NCBI RefSeq assembly: GCF_014651115.1
Contig: NZ_BMWG01000002.1
Location: 713,480 to 777,479, forward strand
Origin: Streptomyces inusitatus
Lineage (GTDB): Bacteria > Actinomycetota > Actinomycetes > Streptomycetales > Streptomycetaceae
Length of the DNA stretch: 64,000 nt
Direction of reading: 5' to 3'
Shown: positions 1 to 8,883 of the stretch, one piece after another
Numbering within the stretch: position 1 is the stretch's first letter
Layout of the letters: every line of letters begins with the position of its first letter
The notes under the pieces: generated by a model
Databases searched by the model: none
Seen by the model: only the letters and a program-made list of their open reading frames with translations
What the model was told of the DNA's origin: nothing
Program-made: the position numbers and the translations under genes

Positions 1-2359
1 CCACGGCGTCGGCGACCTCGGCGAAGCGGGCGGCGACGGTGTCCAGGAAGTGGCCGGAGAGGTCGGTGTCCGCCAGCTCGCGGTAGAACTTCGCGCCGTG
101 GAAGTCGTCCGGGCCGACGAGGTCGGAGCGGAGGACCGTACGGGAGATCAGCCCGGAGACGGTGGAGTTGAGGCAGGCGGAGGGGATGAGGAAGTCCTCG
201 CGGGTGCCGTAGGTGCGGACGCAGCCGCCGGGGTCGGCGAGTACGGCGATCTCCGGGCTGAAGTCCTTGAACTCGGCGGACTCCGCGAGCGCGGCGGCCA
301 GTTCGCGGGTGATGGCCCCCTTGCCGGTCCAGCCGTCCACGAAGACGACGTCGGCCGGGTCGTGGTGCTCCCGGAGCCAGCGCAGGGCGTTGGCGTCGAT
401 GCCCCGGCCCCGGACGATGGAGACGGCGTAGTGCGGGAGGTCCAGGCCGTGGCGCCACTGGGCCCAGCGGCGCATCAGGATGCCGACGGGGGTGCCTGCG
501 CGGGCCAGTGAGACCAGGACGGGCCGGGCGGAGGCGGTCTCGGCGAGGACGGTCTCGGTGACGGCCCCGACGGCCCTGGCGATCCGGGCGGCGGAGCCGT
601 CCAGCGCGGTGTGGAACAGCTTCTGGTACTCGGCGCTGGGCTGGTACTCGACGGGGAGCGATTCGGCGTAGTGCGCGCCACCGCTCTGTATCGCCTCCTC
701 GCGCTCCTCGGTGGGGGCCTCCAGCTCGGCGTCCGAGAGGTCCTGGAGCAGCCAGCCGACCTCGGCGGGGGCGTAGGAGGAGAAGCCGGGGCCCCTGAGC
801 GGGGCGGGGAGGCCCGTCGCGGACGTGGACCTCGAAGGCGGCGGCGTCGGGATCGGCTCGGGCTTCATGGCGGGCCCTTCGGGTACGTGGCTGGGCACGA
901 CGGCGAGCAGCACCCGCGGGACGTGGGCGGCGAGCCGGGAGGCCAGACCGCCGGGGGCGTGGAGCGCGGGGGTGTCGGCGGCCGAGTCGACGACGGCGAC
1001 GACGGCGTCGAATCCGCCGCCCGCGACGTTGTAGGCGTAGCGCTCGCCGGGGCCGTCGGCCGGGTCGTCGTGGGCCGGGAAGGCCAGCCGGGTGCGGATG
1101 GCGTAGCCCGGGTCGTCGACGGTGAGGACGGGTGAGCGGGTGGTGGTGGAGTAGCGCACCTCGGCGTCGGTGAGCCGCTCCAGGGCGGTGCCGAGGCGGA
1201 GGGGGGCGTACATCAGCTCCTCGAAGCCGAGGACGAGGACGCGGCGCGGCGGGGGTGTGCCGGGGTTCCCGCCCGGGCCCGGGCCCGGGTCTGGGCCTGG
1301 GTCTGGGCCTGGGTCCGAGCCCAGGCCCAGGGCTTCGGCGAGGCGGGCGGCCATCGCGGGGAGGGCCGCCTCCAGCCGGTCGCGGTGGGCGGGGAGGAAG
1401 CCGTGCCGTCCGCCGTCGGGGAGGCCGGCGGGCCAGCCGAGGTCGACCCGCCGCACGGGGGACGCACCGGAAGCGGGCGTGGGCCCGGGGGCGGGGGCGG
1501 GCCCGGGGGCGGGGGCGGGCCCGGGGGCGGGGGCGGGCCCGGGGGCGGGGGCGGGCGTGGGTTCGGGGGCGGGATCGTACCGGGCCACCAGGGCCTGGCC
1601 CCGGGCCAGCACATCGTCCGGGAGGCTGACGGTGCCCGAGGCCAGGGCTATCAGATCGACCCTCGCGCCCATCTCCTCCGCGAAGGACTCCAGCCGTCGG
1701 CGGTCCGCCGCCGAGCGCATGTCGACCAGCGCCACGATCACATAGCGCTCGCGCGGGAAGACGCGGTGCAGCTCCCGGACGGTGCCGAGGACCGTGCTCC
1801 CGGTGGAGAACTCGTCGTCCACGAGGACCAGCGGGCCCGGGCGGGTCAGCAGGCCGGGGTCGGCCGGGAGGAGGAGGTGCGAAGTGGCGTGGGAGTGGGC
1901 CTCCTCGAAGCCCCCGGCGGCCGGCACGCCCGGGACCGGGCGGCGGGTGGAGTGCAGATAGGGGGCGAGCCCGATGCCGTCCGCGACCGAGTGGCCGAGC
2001 GCGGTCGCGGTCTCCGCGTAGCCGACGACGACCGCGCGGGCGGCGTCCCCGTCGCCCAGCAGGGCGCGGACCCGCAGGCCGAGGTCGCGGCCGGCTCCGT
2101 GCACGACGGCGGGGGATGTGGGCACATGCTTGCCCAGCACCTGGGAGACCAGCAGATGCGCCCGCTTGGGGTTGCGGCGCAGGGCGAGCCCCAGCAGCTC
2201 GGGGAGCCGCTCATCGCCCTCCAGGCCGATCCCCAGCCGCTCCGCGACCCATGTACCCGACCAGACCACCGTGGCGCTCTCTTCTCTCTTCGTCGGCCGG
2301 GGGTCCGTCCGCCCGGCAGTCCTCGTCGTCGGCGGCCCGCTCGCGGGTCCGCCGGTCAC
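1..2359 (-). CDS. Phosphoribosyltransferase-TRSP-StiP fusion protein (3' end cut by window)
   Basis: One uninterrupted frame of about 786 residues runs off the left edge. Residues ~30-250 form a PRTase_2-type phosphoribosyltransferase with a PRPP-binding loop (VDDEFSTGST, ~residue 180). A proline/alanine repeat linker and a GPDP-rich stretch follow, then a TRSP-type domain beginning RRVLVLGFEELMY. From ~residue 498 the sequence is typical of the StiP (cysteine protease-like) family, with AHYAESLPVEYQP. I checked by hand that the TRSP and StiP parts share one frame without a stop. The start is taken as GTG 2359, which has GGAG seven bases upstream; ATG 2365 is the alternative. An internal ATG at 868 preceded by GAAGGG could also give a separate StiP protein. 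In other bacteria these domains accompany ter genes in a predicted nucleoside-like biosynthetic module; the product is unknown. Confidence 0.75.
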   Translation of the reverse strand, partial: MTGGPASGPPTTRTAGRTDPRPTKREESATVVWSGTWVAERLGIGLEGDERLPELLGLALRRNPKRAHLLVSQVLGKHVPTSPAVVHGAGRDLGLRVRALLGDGDAARAVVVGYAETATALGHSVADGIGLAPYLHSTRRPVPGVPAAGGFEEAHSHATSHLLLPADPGLLTRPGPLVLVDDEFSTGSTVLGTVRELHRVFPRERYVIVALVDMRSAADRRRLESFAEEMGARVDLIALASGTVSLPDDVLARGQALVARYDPAPEPTPAPAPGPAPAPGPAPAPGPAPAPGPTPASGASPVRRVDLGWPAGLPDGGRHGFLPAHRDRLEAALPAMAARLAEALGLGSDPGPDPGPDPGPGPGGNPGTPPPRRVLVLGFEELMYAPLRLGTALERLTDAEVRYSTTTRSPVLTVDDPGYAIRTRLAFPAHDDPADGPGERYAYNVAGGGFDAVVAVVDSAADTPALHAPGGLASRLAAHVPRVLLAVVPSHVPEGPAMKPEPIPTPPPSRSTSATGLPAPLRGPGFSSYAPAEVGWLLQDLSDAELEAPTEEREEAIQSGGAHYAESLPVEYQPSAEYQKLFHTALDGSAARIARAVGAVTETVLAETASARPVLVSLARAGTPVGILMRRWAQWRHGLDLPHYAVSIVRGRGIDANALRWLREHHDPADVVFVDGWTGKGAITRELAAALAESAEFKDFSPEIAVLADPGGCVRTYGTREDFLIPSACLNSTVSGLISRTVLRSDLVGPDDFHGAKFYRELADTDLSGHFLDTVAARFAEVADAV
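1481..1552. repeat. Four exact 18-bp tandem repeats inside the PRTase linker
   Basis: The unit GGGCCCGGGGGCGGGGGC is repeated four times without a mismatch. It encodes a Pro-Ala-Pro-Gly style linker on the minus strand. Its length is a multiple of three, so copy changes would keep the frame and only alter the distance between domains. Confidence 0.95.
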
Positions 2360-2409
2360 CGCCATTCTCCGGCCGCCGTCATCGGCCGGTCACCGCCGTC
2401 CGCCCGGCG

Positions 2410-2441
2410 CCCCGGCACCCCGGCACCCCGGCACCCCGGCA
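2410..2441. repeat. Four tandem 8-bp repeats between aldolase and PRTase genes
   Basis: Four exact copies of CCCCGGCA lie in the short gap between the aldolase stop codon and the PRTase start. The repeats sit upstream of the PRTase start on the transcribed minus strand and may affect coupling, but no function is evident. Confidence 0.85.
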
Positions 2442-2447
2442 CCATGG

Positions 2448-3614
2448 TCATTCGCCGGTGATACCGGCCGTGAGCAGCTCCACGAAGCCGATCTCCTCCC
2501 TTGCGACGCCGAAGGCCTCGGCGCGCAGCAGGGTGCGCTCGGCCCAGGCCCGGTGCGGCTTCACCTCATTCATCTTGTTGGTGTACGAGGAGCGCAGCAC
2601 CCCGCCGCCGCCCTGTTCGGGGCGGAGGATGTCCTGGGCGTCGCTGTACTCCTCGTGACTGACGACCGACAGCGCGTGCACGGGCAGCACGTGCGAGGGG
2701 TGGATACAGGTCTTGCCGGTGAGCCCGTTGGCCCGGTCCAGCTCTATCTCCCGGAGCAGACCGTCCAGGTCGTGTTCGATGAGGGTGTTGCGCACGGCTT
2801 CGGCGCTCACCTCCAGGAAGGGGCTGCGCCGCAGCTGGGGCTTGAACATGCGCTCCTGGCGGCGGAAGTACTCCCAGACCGGTCCGGTGACGGTGTAGCC
2901 GGTGCCGTCCGCGCGGCCCAGCACATTGACCACGTCGCCGATGACGGAGGCGACGATCTGGACGTCGTACGCGGTCATGTCGGGCGAGCGGCGCAGCCCG
3001 TAGGCGGAGCAGAAGTCGGTGACGCCGAGCCGCAGGGCCAGTACCCGGTCGCGGTACTTGTCCACGGTGCGGGCGATCCCGGCGAGGGTCTCGGCGCGGG
3101 ACTCCAGGTGGAGCAGTTCGGGGGATTCCAGGACCGGCATCGCGAAGAGCCGGTGGCCGGCGGCGGCCTCGGCGGCGGTAAGCGCCTCCAGGAAGGGGAC
3201 GCCCCGCTCTTCGGTGAATTTGGGAAGGACGAAACCGGACAGTCTTCGGATGGTGTGGCCGAGTCTCCGGGTGAGATCGGGGATCTGGGCGGGCTCGCGG
3301 ACCCGGATGAAGAGCAGCGGCAGCTCACCGCCGCGCTCGTCGAGGTCGGCGAAGTGGTGTACGAGGTTCTCCTCGGCGTCGGCCACCTCGGCGTCGGCGA
3401 TGGAGTCCTCCAGGCAGAGGACCATGGAGACCACTCCGCTGCCGATCTGCTTGCGGATGTCGTCGGCGAGCCTCGGACGGGTGGCGGGGCTGTAGAGCGT
3501 GGCTCCGAGGGCCGCCGCGAGTATCCGGGGCGAGGACGCGGCGGTGAACTCGCCGGGCTGGCGATGAAACAGCCGTTCGCGAACGGTGGGCGCGATTTGC
3601 CCGAAATGATGCAT
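2448..3614 (-). CDS. HpcH/HpaI aldolase / citrate lyase family protein of the Ter module
   Basis: The 388-residue product resembles the CitE/HpcH class of Mg2+-dependent C-C lyases. Visible features are VVSMVLCLEDSIAD (~60-73), with the acidic metal ligand of the family, RVREP (~105) and GLTGKTCIHPSHV (~310), typical of the C-terminal lid. It lies upstream of the PRTase-StiP gene on the same strand, with an 83-base gap, so the two are probably co-transcribed. In ter-linked gene sets the aldolase, phosphoribosyltransferase and StiP genes recur together as a predicted small-molecule pathway whose product is unknown; that link is from family knowledge. The ATG at 3614 faces the divergent TerD gene across a ~220-base shared promoter region. 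Confidence 0.85.
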   Translation of the reverse strand: MHHFGQIAPTVRERLFHRQPGEFTAASSPRILAAALGATLYSPATRPRLADDIRKQIGSGVVSMVLCLEDSIADAEVADAEENLVHHFADLDERGGELPLLFIRVREPAQIPDLTRRLGHTIRRLSGFVLPKFTEERGVPFLEALTAAEAAAGHRLFAMPVLESPELLHLESRAETLAGIARTVDKYRDRVLALRLGVTDFCSAYGLRRSPDMTAYDVQIVASVIGDVVNVLGRADGTGYTVTGPVWEYFRRQERMFKPQLRRSPFLEVSAEAVRNTLIEHDLDGLLREIELDRANGLTGKTCIHPSHVLPVHALSVVSHEEYSDAQDILRPEQGGGGVLRSSYTNKMNEVKPHRAWAERTLLRAEAFGVAREEIGFVELLTAGITGE

Positions 3615-3835
3615 ATAACTCCCCCGTACTGCCGGGCGGCCCGCCTTACTGACGTGGCCGGTAATAGTACGTACAGATGTGTGTCATCAGTTCCCGGAGT
3701 CCGTGAACTACCGGTAACACCTGAATGCTCTCCATATGTACCCCACGGGAGCCGGGGACCCCTCACCCCGCCCGCCGGGGGCGGCGGCCCCCGGCACTCG
3801 CGCCGCATTGTCCGGGCCGCCCCCGAGAAGGCAGG

Positions 3836-4645
3836 ATGACGGGCATGACGCACGCGATGATGAAGGGCTCGAACGTTCCGCTCCACGCCACCGCGGTACG
3901 CGCCGTACTGCGCTGGACCCCGGGCCCCGGCCTCCCCGATGTGGACGCCTCGGCCCTGCTCCTCGGCCCCGACGCCCGCGTGCGCTCCGACGAGGACTTC
4001 GTCTTCTACAACCAGCCGCGCCACCCCTCGGGGCTGGTACGACGGCTGTCGAAGAAGCGGGTCGGCGACCATCTGACGGACACCGTCGAGGCGGATCTCG
4101 CCTCGCTCGACCCTTCCGTCGACCAGGTGGTGCTGGCCGCCTCCTCGGACGGCGACACCTTCCGGCAGGTGCACGACCTGCGGATACTGCTGTACGACGC
4201 CGCCCTGGCCGATGGCGAGCCGCTGGCCGTCTTCGATGTGCGGGCGGAGACCGGCCAGGAGACCGCGATCATCTGCGGCGAGCTGTACCGCCGCGGGGAC
4301 AGCTGGAAGTTCCGCGCGGTGGGGCAGGGCTATCCGACCGGTCTGGTCGGTCTCGCCACCGAATTCGGCATCTCGGTGGACGAGAACGCGGGGGCCGGGG
4401 CGGAGCCGGGCGCGATGCCCGCGCCCCCGGCACGGCCGCCGGCCGCGCCCGCCCCGGCGTACGGCTATCCGCCCGCCGTGCCCGAGCGGCCCGCCGCCGA
4501 TCCGGCGCGGCCCGCCTACGGCTATCCCCAGCCGGACTCGGGCCGGGGCCGGGCCGGCTACGGCTATCCGCAGCCGGCCGCCGCCTTCGTCCCCGATCCG
4601 GATTTCCGGCTGCCGCCGATGGGGCCCCAGTTCATCCGGCCCTGA
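3836..4645 (+). CDS. TerD-family protein with YGYP-repeat C-terminal tail
   Basis: Residues ~10-185 are a TerD domain: [60 protein letters not shown]. The remaining ~85 residues are Pro/Ala/Gly-rich and carry three YGYP motifs, ending in RLPPMGPQFIRP. Such tails are common on streptomycete stress proteins and are probably disordered. TerD domains bind Ca2+ and are linked to tellurite and general stress resistance. The start ATG 3836 follows GAGAAGG with short spacing; ATG 3845 and ATG 3857 are in-frame alternatives. Upstream extensions to 3725 are not TerD-like. The gene is divergent from the aldolase and convergent with the TerA-like gene. Confidence 0.85.
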   Translation: MTGMTHAMMKGSNVPLHATAVRAVLRWTPGPGLPDVDASALLLGPDARVRSDEDFVFYNQPRHPSGLVRRLSKKRVGDHLTDTVEADLASLDPSVDQVVLAASSDGDTFRQVHDLRILLYDAALADGEPLAVFDVRAETGQETAIICGELYRRGDSWKFRAVGQGYPTGLVGLATEFGISVDENAGAGAEPGAMPAPPARPPAAPAPAYGYPPAVPERPAADPARPAYGYPQPDSGRGRAGYGYPQPAAAFVPDPDFRLPPMGPQFIRP

Positions 4646-4731
4646 GCCGTCCTGCCCCGAGTCGTCCGGCCCCGGGTCGTCCGGCCCCGATCGGCCCGGA
4701 GCCCCGGTGGACGGGATCTCGCGGGCGCGCC

Positions 4732-5466
4732 CTACGCCCGGGTCTTGTAACCGCGGCCCCACTGGAGGCCCCAGCCGTAGAGTCGGTCCAGCTCCGCCTG
4801 GAAGCCGTAGACGAACTTGACCTCGCGGCGGACCACCAGCTCCCCCTTGACGTTCTCCAGGGAGAACACCGCGCAGGAACGGGCCTGCGGGGCCTGCTCG
4901 TCCAGCTCTATCTCCACCCGGGGGCCGCTGCTGGGGTAGAGGGTCACCAGGGCATGGGTGCGGTCGAAGGCAGGCGTCTGGTCGTAGATGTAGACGAAGA
5001 ACAGCAGGCGCTTGATCTCGGCGTGGTGATCGAGATTGACGTAGATCGTCTCGCCGGTGCCCGAGCCGAACCGGTCGTCGCCGCTGAGCCGGACGTACGG
5101 CGGCTCATTGGCCGAGCCGAGGAAGTCCCCGAGCGGCTGGACCACGCCCTTGCTGCCGTCGGCCAGCTCGTAGAGACAGCCGAGGTCGAGGTCGACATTG
5201 ACCATGCCCTGGGTGTGCGCCTGGACCACTTCCGGTTTGAACAGCTTGAAGGGGTGCCGCAGCAGCTGTCCGCTCTGCCGTGACTTGCCCCCGAAGTCGG
5301 AGGCGCGCATCCGCCAGGAGAGGTTGACGCGCAGATGGCCGGTCGCCGCCCCCTGCTTGGTGAGCGACACCGAGGGCCGCCGCCGCGTCAGGGCGATGGA
5401 GTTGGCCCCGACACCCATGTCGAACTGCGCCGATCTGCTCTGCCACAGGCTGTCCCAGAAGGCCAT
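4732..5466 (-). CDS. TerA-like TerD-superfamily protein
   Basis: The 244-residue product has a diverged TerD-type fold. It contains VDLDLGCLYELADGSKGVVQPLG (~88-110), SGDDRFGSGTGETIYVNL (~128-145) and RLLFFVYIYDQTPAF, and ends with a Gly/Trp-rich segment. The acidic positions that replace TerD calcium ligands are partly kept. In streptomycetes this gene accompanies terD copies and a TerC-like gene. Here it is the last gene of a minus-strand series (TerD, TerD, DUF475, this gene) with gaps of 90-142 bases, so it may share their transcript or have its own promoter in the 142-base gap. It is cytosolic, with no signal peptide or membrane segment. Tellurite resistance itself is not shown by sequence. 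Confidence 0.8.
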   Translation of the reverse strand: MAFWDSLWQSRSAQFDMGVGANSIALTRRRPSVSLTKQGAATGHLRVNLSWRMRASDFGGKSRQSGQLLRHPFKLFKPEVVQAHTQGMVNVDLDLGCLYELADGSKGVVQPLGDFLGSANEPPYVRLSGDDRFGSGTGETIYVNLDHHAEIKRLLFFVYIYDQTPAFDRTHALVTLYPSSGPRVEIELDEQAPQARSCAVFSLENVKGELVVRREVKFVYGFQAELDRLYGWGLQWGRGYKTRA

Positions 5467-5608
5467 GCCCCGCCCCCAGTCCTCTCGTCGAACCCCACCC
5501 GAACGCTTGCGCGCCGCGCGGGGCGGCCCGAGGACGGCGCCTCGAAACCGCCCCGCTCAGAGCGTTCCTCATTCCACCGCCGGTCACACCCCGGCGACGG
5601 AGTGCGGC

Positions 5609-6736
5609 TCAGGCTTTTTTCTCCAGAACCTTCTGCCGGGCCGCGATCGCCCGGTTCCGCCGGATCGAGGACCAGAAGGACCAGCCGATCAGGGCGACCC
5701 CGACGAGACCGGTGATGGCCTCGGGGATCTCGTACTGGATGGACACCAGCAGGATGACGGCCAGCGCACCGATCGCGTAGTGCGCGCCGTGCTCCAGATA
5801 GACGTAGTCGTCGAGGGTGCCCTCGCGGACCAGATAGACGGTGAGCGAACGGACGTACATCGCGCCGATGCCGAGGCCGAGCGCCATCAGGACGATGTCA
5901 TTGGTGATGGCGAACGCGCCGATGACCCCGTCGAAGGAGAAGGAGGCGTCGAGGACTTCGAGGTAGAGGAACATGAAGAAGGCCGCCTTGCCGCCGACGG
6001 CGACGGCCGTGACCTTCTTGCCGCTGCGCCGGGCCTTCTCCTCCTCCTCGTGCTCGCGCTCCTCCTCGTCCTCCAGTTTCTTCTCGAAGTACCCGGAGAG
6101 TCCGCCGACGACGAGATAGGTGATCAGGCCGGCCACACCGGAGAGCAGTACCGTCTCCGCCTTGTCGGCGTGTCCGCCGCCGTGCTGATGGGCGCTCTTG
6201 GCGAAGGTGGTGGCACTGATCAGCAGCAGGATCAGGGCGATGCAGACCGACAGCATGTCGACCTTGCCCAGCTTCGCGAGGGGCCGCTCCAGCCGGGCGA
6301 GCCACTTGATCTCCCGGTCCTGGAAGACGAAGTCAAGGAAGATCATCAGAAGGAACATGCCACCGAAGGCGGCGATCGACGGATGGGCGTCGGTCACCAG
6401 TTCCTGGTATTTGTCCTTGTCGTTCAGTGCCAGTTCGACGGCCTCGATGGGGCCGAGCTGGGCGCTGACGGCCACGATGAGGACGGGGAAGACGAGCCGC
6501 ATGCCGAATACGGCGATGAGAATGCCGATGGTGAGGAAGATTTTCTGCCAGAAGGCATTCATCTTCTTCAGGATTCCGGCGTTGACGACCGCGTTGTCGA
6601 AGGAGAGTGAGATTTCGAGGATGGACAGGATCGCGACGATCCCGAACCCCGCCCATCCGCCGTAGAGCACCGCCGCGACCAAACCCAGCGCGGTGACCGC
6701 GAAGGACCAGCCGAAGGTTTTCAGAACCACTGGCAC
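5609..6736 (-). CDS. TerC-like DUF475 integral membrane protein
   Basis: The 375-residue polytopic protein has about eight to nine hydrophobic segments. Two copies of the acidic TerC signature are visible: ILEISLSFDNAVVNAGIL in the second segment and LEVLDASFSFDGVIGAFAIT in the C-terminal half. A cytoplasmic loop around residues 215-240 is highly charged (EDEEEREHEEEEKARR), and a His-rich patch (HQHGGGH) lies just before a membrane segment, which suggests metal binding. TerC proteins are thought to act as membrane partners of TerD proteins or in metal export. The gene sits directly downstream of two terD copies on the same strand, supporting a shared stress-response unit. Confidence 0.9.
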   Translation of the reverse strand: MPVVLKTFGWSFAVTALGLVAAVLYGGWAGFGIVAILSILEISLSFDNAVVNAGILKKMNAFWQKIFLTIGILIAVFGMRLVFPVLIVAVSAQLGPIEAVELALNDKDKYQELVTDAHPSIAAFGGMFLLMIFLDFVFQDREIKWLARLERPLAKLGKVDMLSVCIALILLLISATTFAKSAHQHGGGHADKAETVLLSGVAGLITYLVVGGLSGYFEKKLEDEEEREHEEEEKARRSGKKVTAVAVGGKAAFFMFLYLEVLDASFSFDGVIGAFAITNDIVLMALGLGIGAMYVRSLTVYLVREGTLDDYVYLEHGAHYAIGALAVILLVSIQYEIPEAITGLVGVALIGWSFWSSIRRNRAIAARQKVLEKKA

Positions 6737-6826
6737 CCAATCGTTTCCGTGGGGGCCCTCCCCGACGGATCCTCGGGGGAGGGACGCCCCCGCGCCGAGT
6801 GCGGGTTTCCCGCTCCGTGCGCGGAT

Positions 6827-7402
6827 TTATGAAACATTGACCCCGAAGTCTAGAGCGATGCCCTTCAAGCCCGACGCGTACCCCTGGCCCACCGCGCGGA
6901 ATTTCCACTCGGAGCCGTACCGATACAGCTCACCGAAGATCATCGCGGTCTCGGTCGAGGCGTCCTCGCTCAGGTCGTAACGCGCCAGCTCCTGGCCGTC
7001 CGCCTGATTGACCACCCGGATGAAAGCATTGCTGACCTGGCCGAATGCCTGGCCTCTGCGGTCGGCGTCATGAATGGACACCGGGAAAATGATCTTGTCC
7101 ACACCGGCCGGCACCTCGGCGAGGTTCACCAGCAGCGACTCGTCGTCGCCGTCGCCCAGACCGGTGAGATTGTCACCGGTGTGCTCGACGGAGCCCTCGG
7201 GGCTCTTGAGGTTGTTGTAGAAGACGAAGTACTCGTCGCCCAGGACCCGGCCGCCGCCGCAGAGCAGCGCGCTCGCGTCGAGGTCGAAGTCGGCCCCGGT
7301 GGTGGTACGGACATCCCAGCCGAGCCCGATCAGCACCTGGGTGAGGTTCGGTGCGGCCTTGGAGAGGGAGACATTGCCTCCCTTGGCGAGCGTGACGCCC
7401 AT
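6827..7402 (-). CDS. terD: TerD family calcium-binding stress protein
   Basis: The 191-residue protein is a complete, standard-length TerD domain: [15 protein letters not shown] at the start, [10 protein letters not shown] (~36-45), [26 protein letters not shown], then [20 protein letters not shown] and FGVNV at the end. These motifs carry the acidic residues that bind Ca2+ in characterised TerD proteins. The start ATG 7402 is preceded by GAGGAGGA at good spacing; longer upstream frames lack family similarity. It is strongly similar to the neighbouring TerD gene, so the pair arose by tandem duplication. No signal peptide is present and the protein should be cytosolic. Confidence 0.92.
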   Translation of the reverse strand: MGVTLAKGGNVSLSKAAPNLTQVLIGLGWDVRTTTGADFDLDASALLCGGGRVLGDEYFVFYNNLKSPEGSVEHTGDNLTGLGDGDDESLLVNLAEVPAGVDKIIFPVSIHDADRRGQAFGQVSNAFIRVVNQADGQELARYDLSEDASTETAMIFGELYRYGSEWKFRAVGQGYASGLKGIALDFGVNVS

Positions 7403-7518
7403 GATCTGGATCCTCCTCGACGACAGACGTGGCCACAGACGGGCCGGACGCCCGCCGCCGCGCCCGGTGAGGGACTCGGCGGCGGGCGGTGCCGGAACCC
7501 GCGACGGGGACCGTCCGG

Positions 7519-8094
7519 TCAGACGTTGACCCCGAAGTCCTGCGCGATGCCGCGCAGGCCCGAGGCGTACCCCTGGCCGATGGCGCGGAACTTCCACTCC
7601 GCGCCATTGCGGTACAGCTCGCCGAAGACCATCGCGGTCTCGGTCGAGGCGTCCTCGCTCAGGTCGTAGCGGGCCAGCTCGACATTGTCGGCCTGGTTGA
7701 CCACGCGGATGAACGCGTTGCGGACCTGACCGAAGGACTGGCTGCGGCTCTCGGCCTCGTAGATCGAGACCGGGAAGACGATCTTGTCGACATCGGCGGG
7801 GACACCCGCCAGATTGACCTTGATCTGCTCGTCGTCGCCCTCGCCGGCGCCGGTGAGGTTGTCACCGGTGTGCTCGACCGAGCCGTCGGGGCTCTTGAGG
7901 TTGTTGAAGAAGACGAAGTTTCCGTCGTTGGCGACCTTGCCCTCGGCGTTGGTCAGCAGAGCGCTGGCGTCCAGGTCGAAGTCCGTGCCGGTGGTGGTAC
8001 GGACGTCCCAGCCCAGGCCCACGAGAACGGCCGTCAAACCGGGCGCGGCCTTGGTCAGCGAGACGTTGCCGCCCTTGCTGAGGCTGACTCCCAC
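7519..8094 (-). CDS. terD: TerD family calcium-binding stress protein, first gene of the ter series
   Basis: The 191-residue protein has the same length as its downstream neighbour and is closely similar ([53 protein letters not shown]). GTG 8094 was chosen because GGAGGGA lies just upstream and the family begins at this Gly-Val-Ser; the ATG at 8130 would add an unconserved leader. A HrdB-like promoter at 8160-8188 points into the gene. The order TerD, TerD, AhpE, DUF3052, AceE is a conserved streptomycete arrangement as I recall it. Confidence 0.92.
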   Translation of the reverse strand: MGVSLSKGGNVSLTKAAPGLTAVLVGLGWDVRTTTGTDFDLDASALLTNAEGKVANDGNFVFFNNLKSPDGSVEHTGDNLTGAGEGDDEQIKVNLAGVPADVDKIVFPVSIYEAESRSQSFGQVRNAFIRVVNQADNVELARYDLSEDASTETAMVFGELYRNGAEWKFRAIGQGYASGLRGIAQDFGVNV

Positions 8095-8159
8095 GAGTCC
8101 CTCCATTGGTTTCAGGGGCAGCGCCCCCATGGTGCGTCGGTGTTCGGATCAACGAATGG

Positions 8160-8188
8160 ATCCTAGTGACCGGTTCCCGCGCGAGACA
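8160..8188 (-). promoter_or_regulatory. Candidate HrdB-type promoter for the terD series
   Basis: Read on the minus strand, TGTCTC (8188-8183) and TAGGAT (8165-8160) are separated by 17 bases. This fits the streptomycete vegetative consensus (TTGACN / TAGNNT) well at -10 and moderately at -35. Transcription would begin near 8153, leaving a ~60-base leader before GTG 8094. Confidence 0.45.
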
Positions 8189-8243
8189 GGCTTTGGCGCG
8201 GGCGGTCGTGGCGGCCCGGGCCGGCCGAAGGATCCGGGGGCGG

Positions 8244-8702
8244 TCAGAGCGCCTTGAGCGCGGTGATGTACTCGTTCAGGTCACGGGCGTCGGGGAGGCC
8301 GTTGACGACGCTCCAGCGGACGACGCCCTCCTTGTCGATGACGAAGGTGCCCCGGACGGCGCACCCCTTCTCCTCGTCGAAGACGCCGTACGCCCGCGAG
8401 ACCTCGCCGTGCGGCCAGAAGTCCGAGAGCAGCGGGTACTCCAGGCCCTCCTGCTCGGCGAAGACGCGCAGGGTGTGGATGGAGTCGTTGGAGACGGCGA
8501 GGAGCTGGGTGTCCTCGTTGACGAACTTCGGCAGCTCGTCGCGGAGCTCGCACAGCTCGCCCGTGCAGACGCCGGTGAAGGCGAAGGGGTAGAAGAGGAG
8601 GACCACATTCTTCTCGCCGCGGAACTCGGCGAGGCTCACCGTGCGCCCGTGGTTGTCCTTGAGCGTGAATTCGGGGGCCTTGGTGCCGACCTCGATCGCC
8701 AT
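8244..8702 (-). CDS. ahpE: AhpE-type peroxiredoxin
   Basis: The 152-residue thioredoxin-fold peroxidase contains LFYPFAFTGVCTGELCELRDE. The peroxidatic cysteine is the one in GVCTGE, with the TxxC environment and a downstream GTFVIDKEGVVRW segment. Actinobacterial AhpE proteins reduce organic hydroperoxides and peroxynitrite using mycothiol- or mycoredoxin-dependent recycling; that chemistry is family knowledge. The second cysteine four residues later could act as a resolving residue, but one-cysteine chemistry is usual for this group. The ATG 8702 start matches the family N-terminus (MAIEVGTKAPEF). The gene is monocistronic-looking and lies between the terD series and DUF3052. Confidence 0.9.
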   Translation of the reverse strand: MAIEVGTKAPEFTLKDNHGRTVSLAEFRGEKNVVLLFYPFAFTGVCTGELCELRDELPKFVNEDTQLLAVSNDSIHTLRVFAEQEGLEYPLLSDFWPHGEVSRAYGVFDEEKGCAVRGTFVIDKEGVVRWSVVNGLPDARDLNEYITALKAL

Positions 8703-8802
8703 GACGGGTGGATCCCTTCACTGAGTCCGTTCGGGTGATGGGTCCACCCTAGGTGCCCCGGGGGACCCGCGGGGCACTCCGGGGGCGCGTCCGGGTGTGC
8801 CA

Positions 8803-8835
8803 AGGCCCCCTCCGGGCGATGCCCGGAGGGGGCCT
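8803..8835 (-). terminator. Strong hairpin terminator downstream of the DUF3052 gene
   Basis: A perfect 15-bp stem (AGGCCCCCTCCGGGC and its complement) with a 3-base loop lies 49 bases after the DUF3052 stop codon. There is no long U-tract, as is usual in streptomycetes. It insulates the DUF3052 transcript from ahpE. Confidence 0.85.
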
Positions 8836-8883
8836 GGAACTCATGTCCCGGTTCAGGATCCAGGACTCACTCTCTGTGACTGC

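Noticed and set aside
1481..1552. Possible CRISPR-like array
   Set aside because: The repeats are directly adjacent, have no spacers and lie within coding sequence.
3725..3835. N-terminal extension of the TerD gene
   Set aside because: The extension is not TerD-like and a ribosome site precedes the later ATG 3836.
4646..4731. Repeated CGTCCGGCCCCG units between convergent genes
   Set aside because: The repeats are short and degenerate and fit ordinary GC-rich spacer or terminator sequence.
8117..8129. GGGGC-AGC-GCCCC small hairpin before terD
   Set aside because: Five-bp stems of this kind arise often by chance at this GC content.
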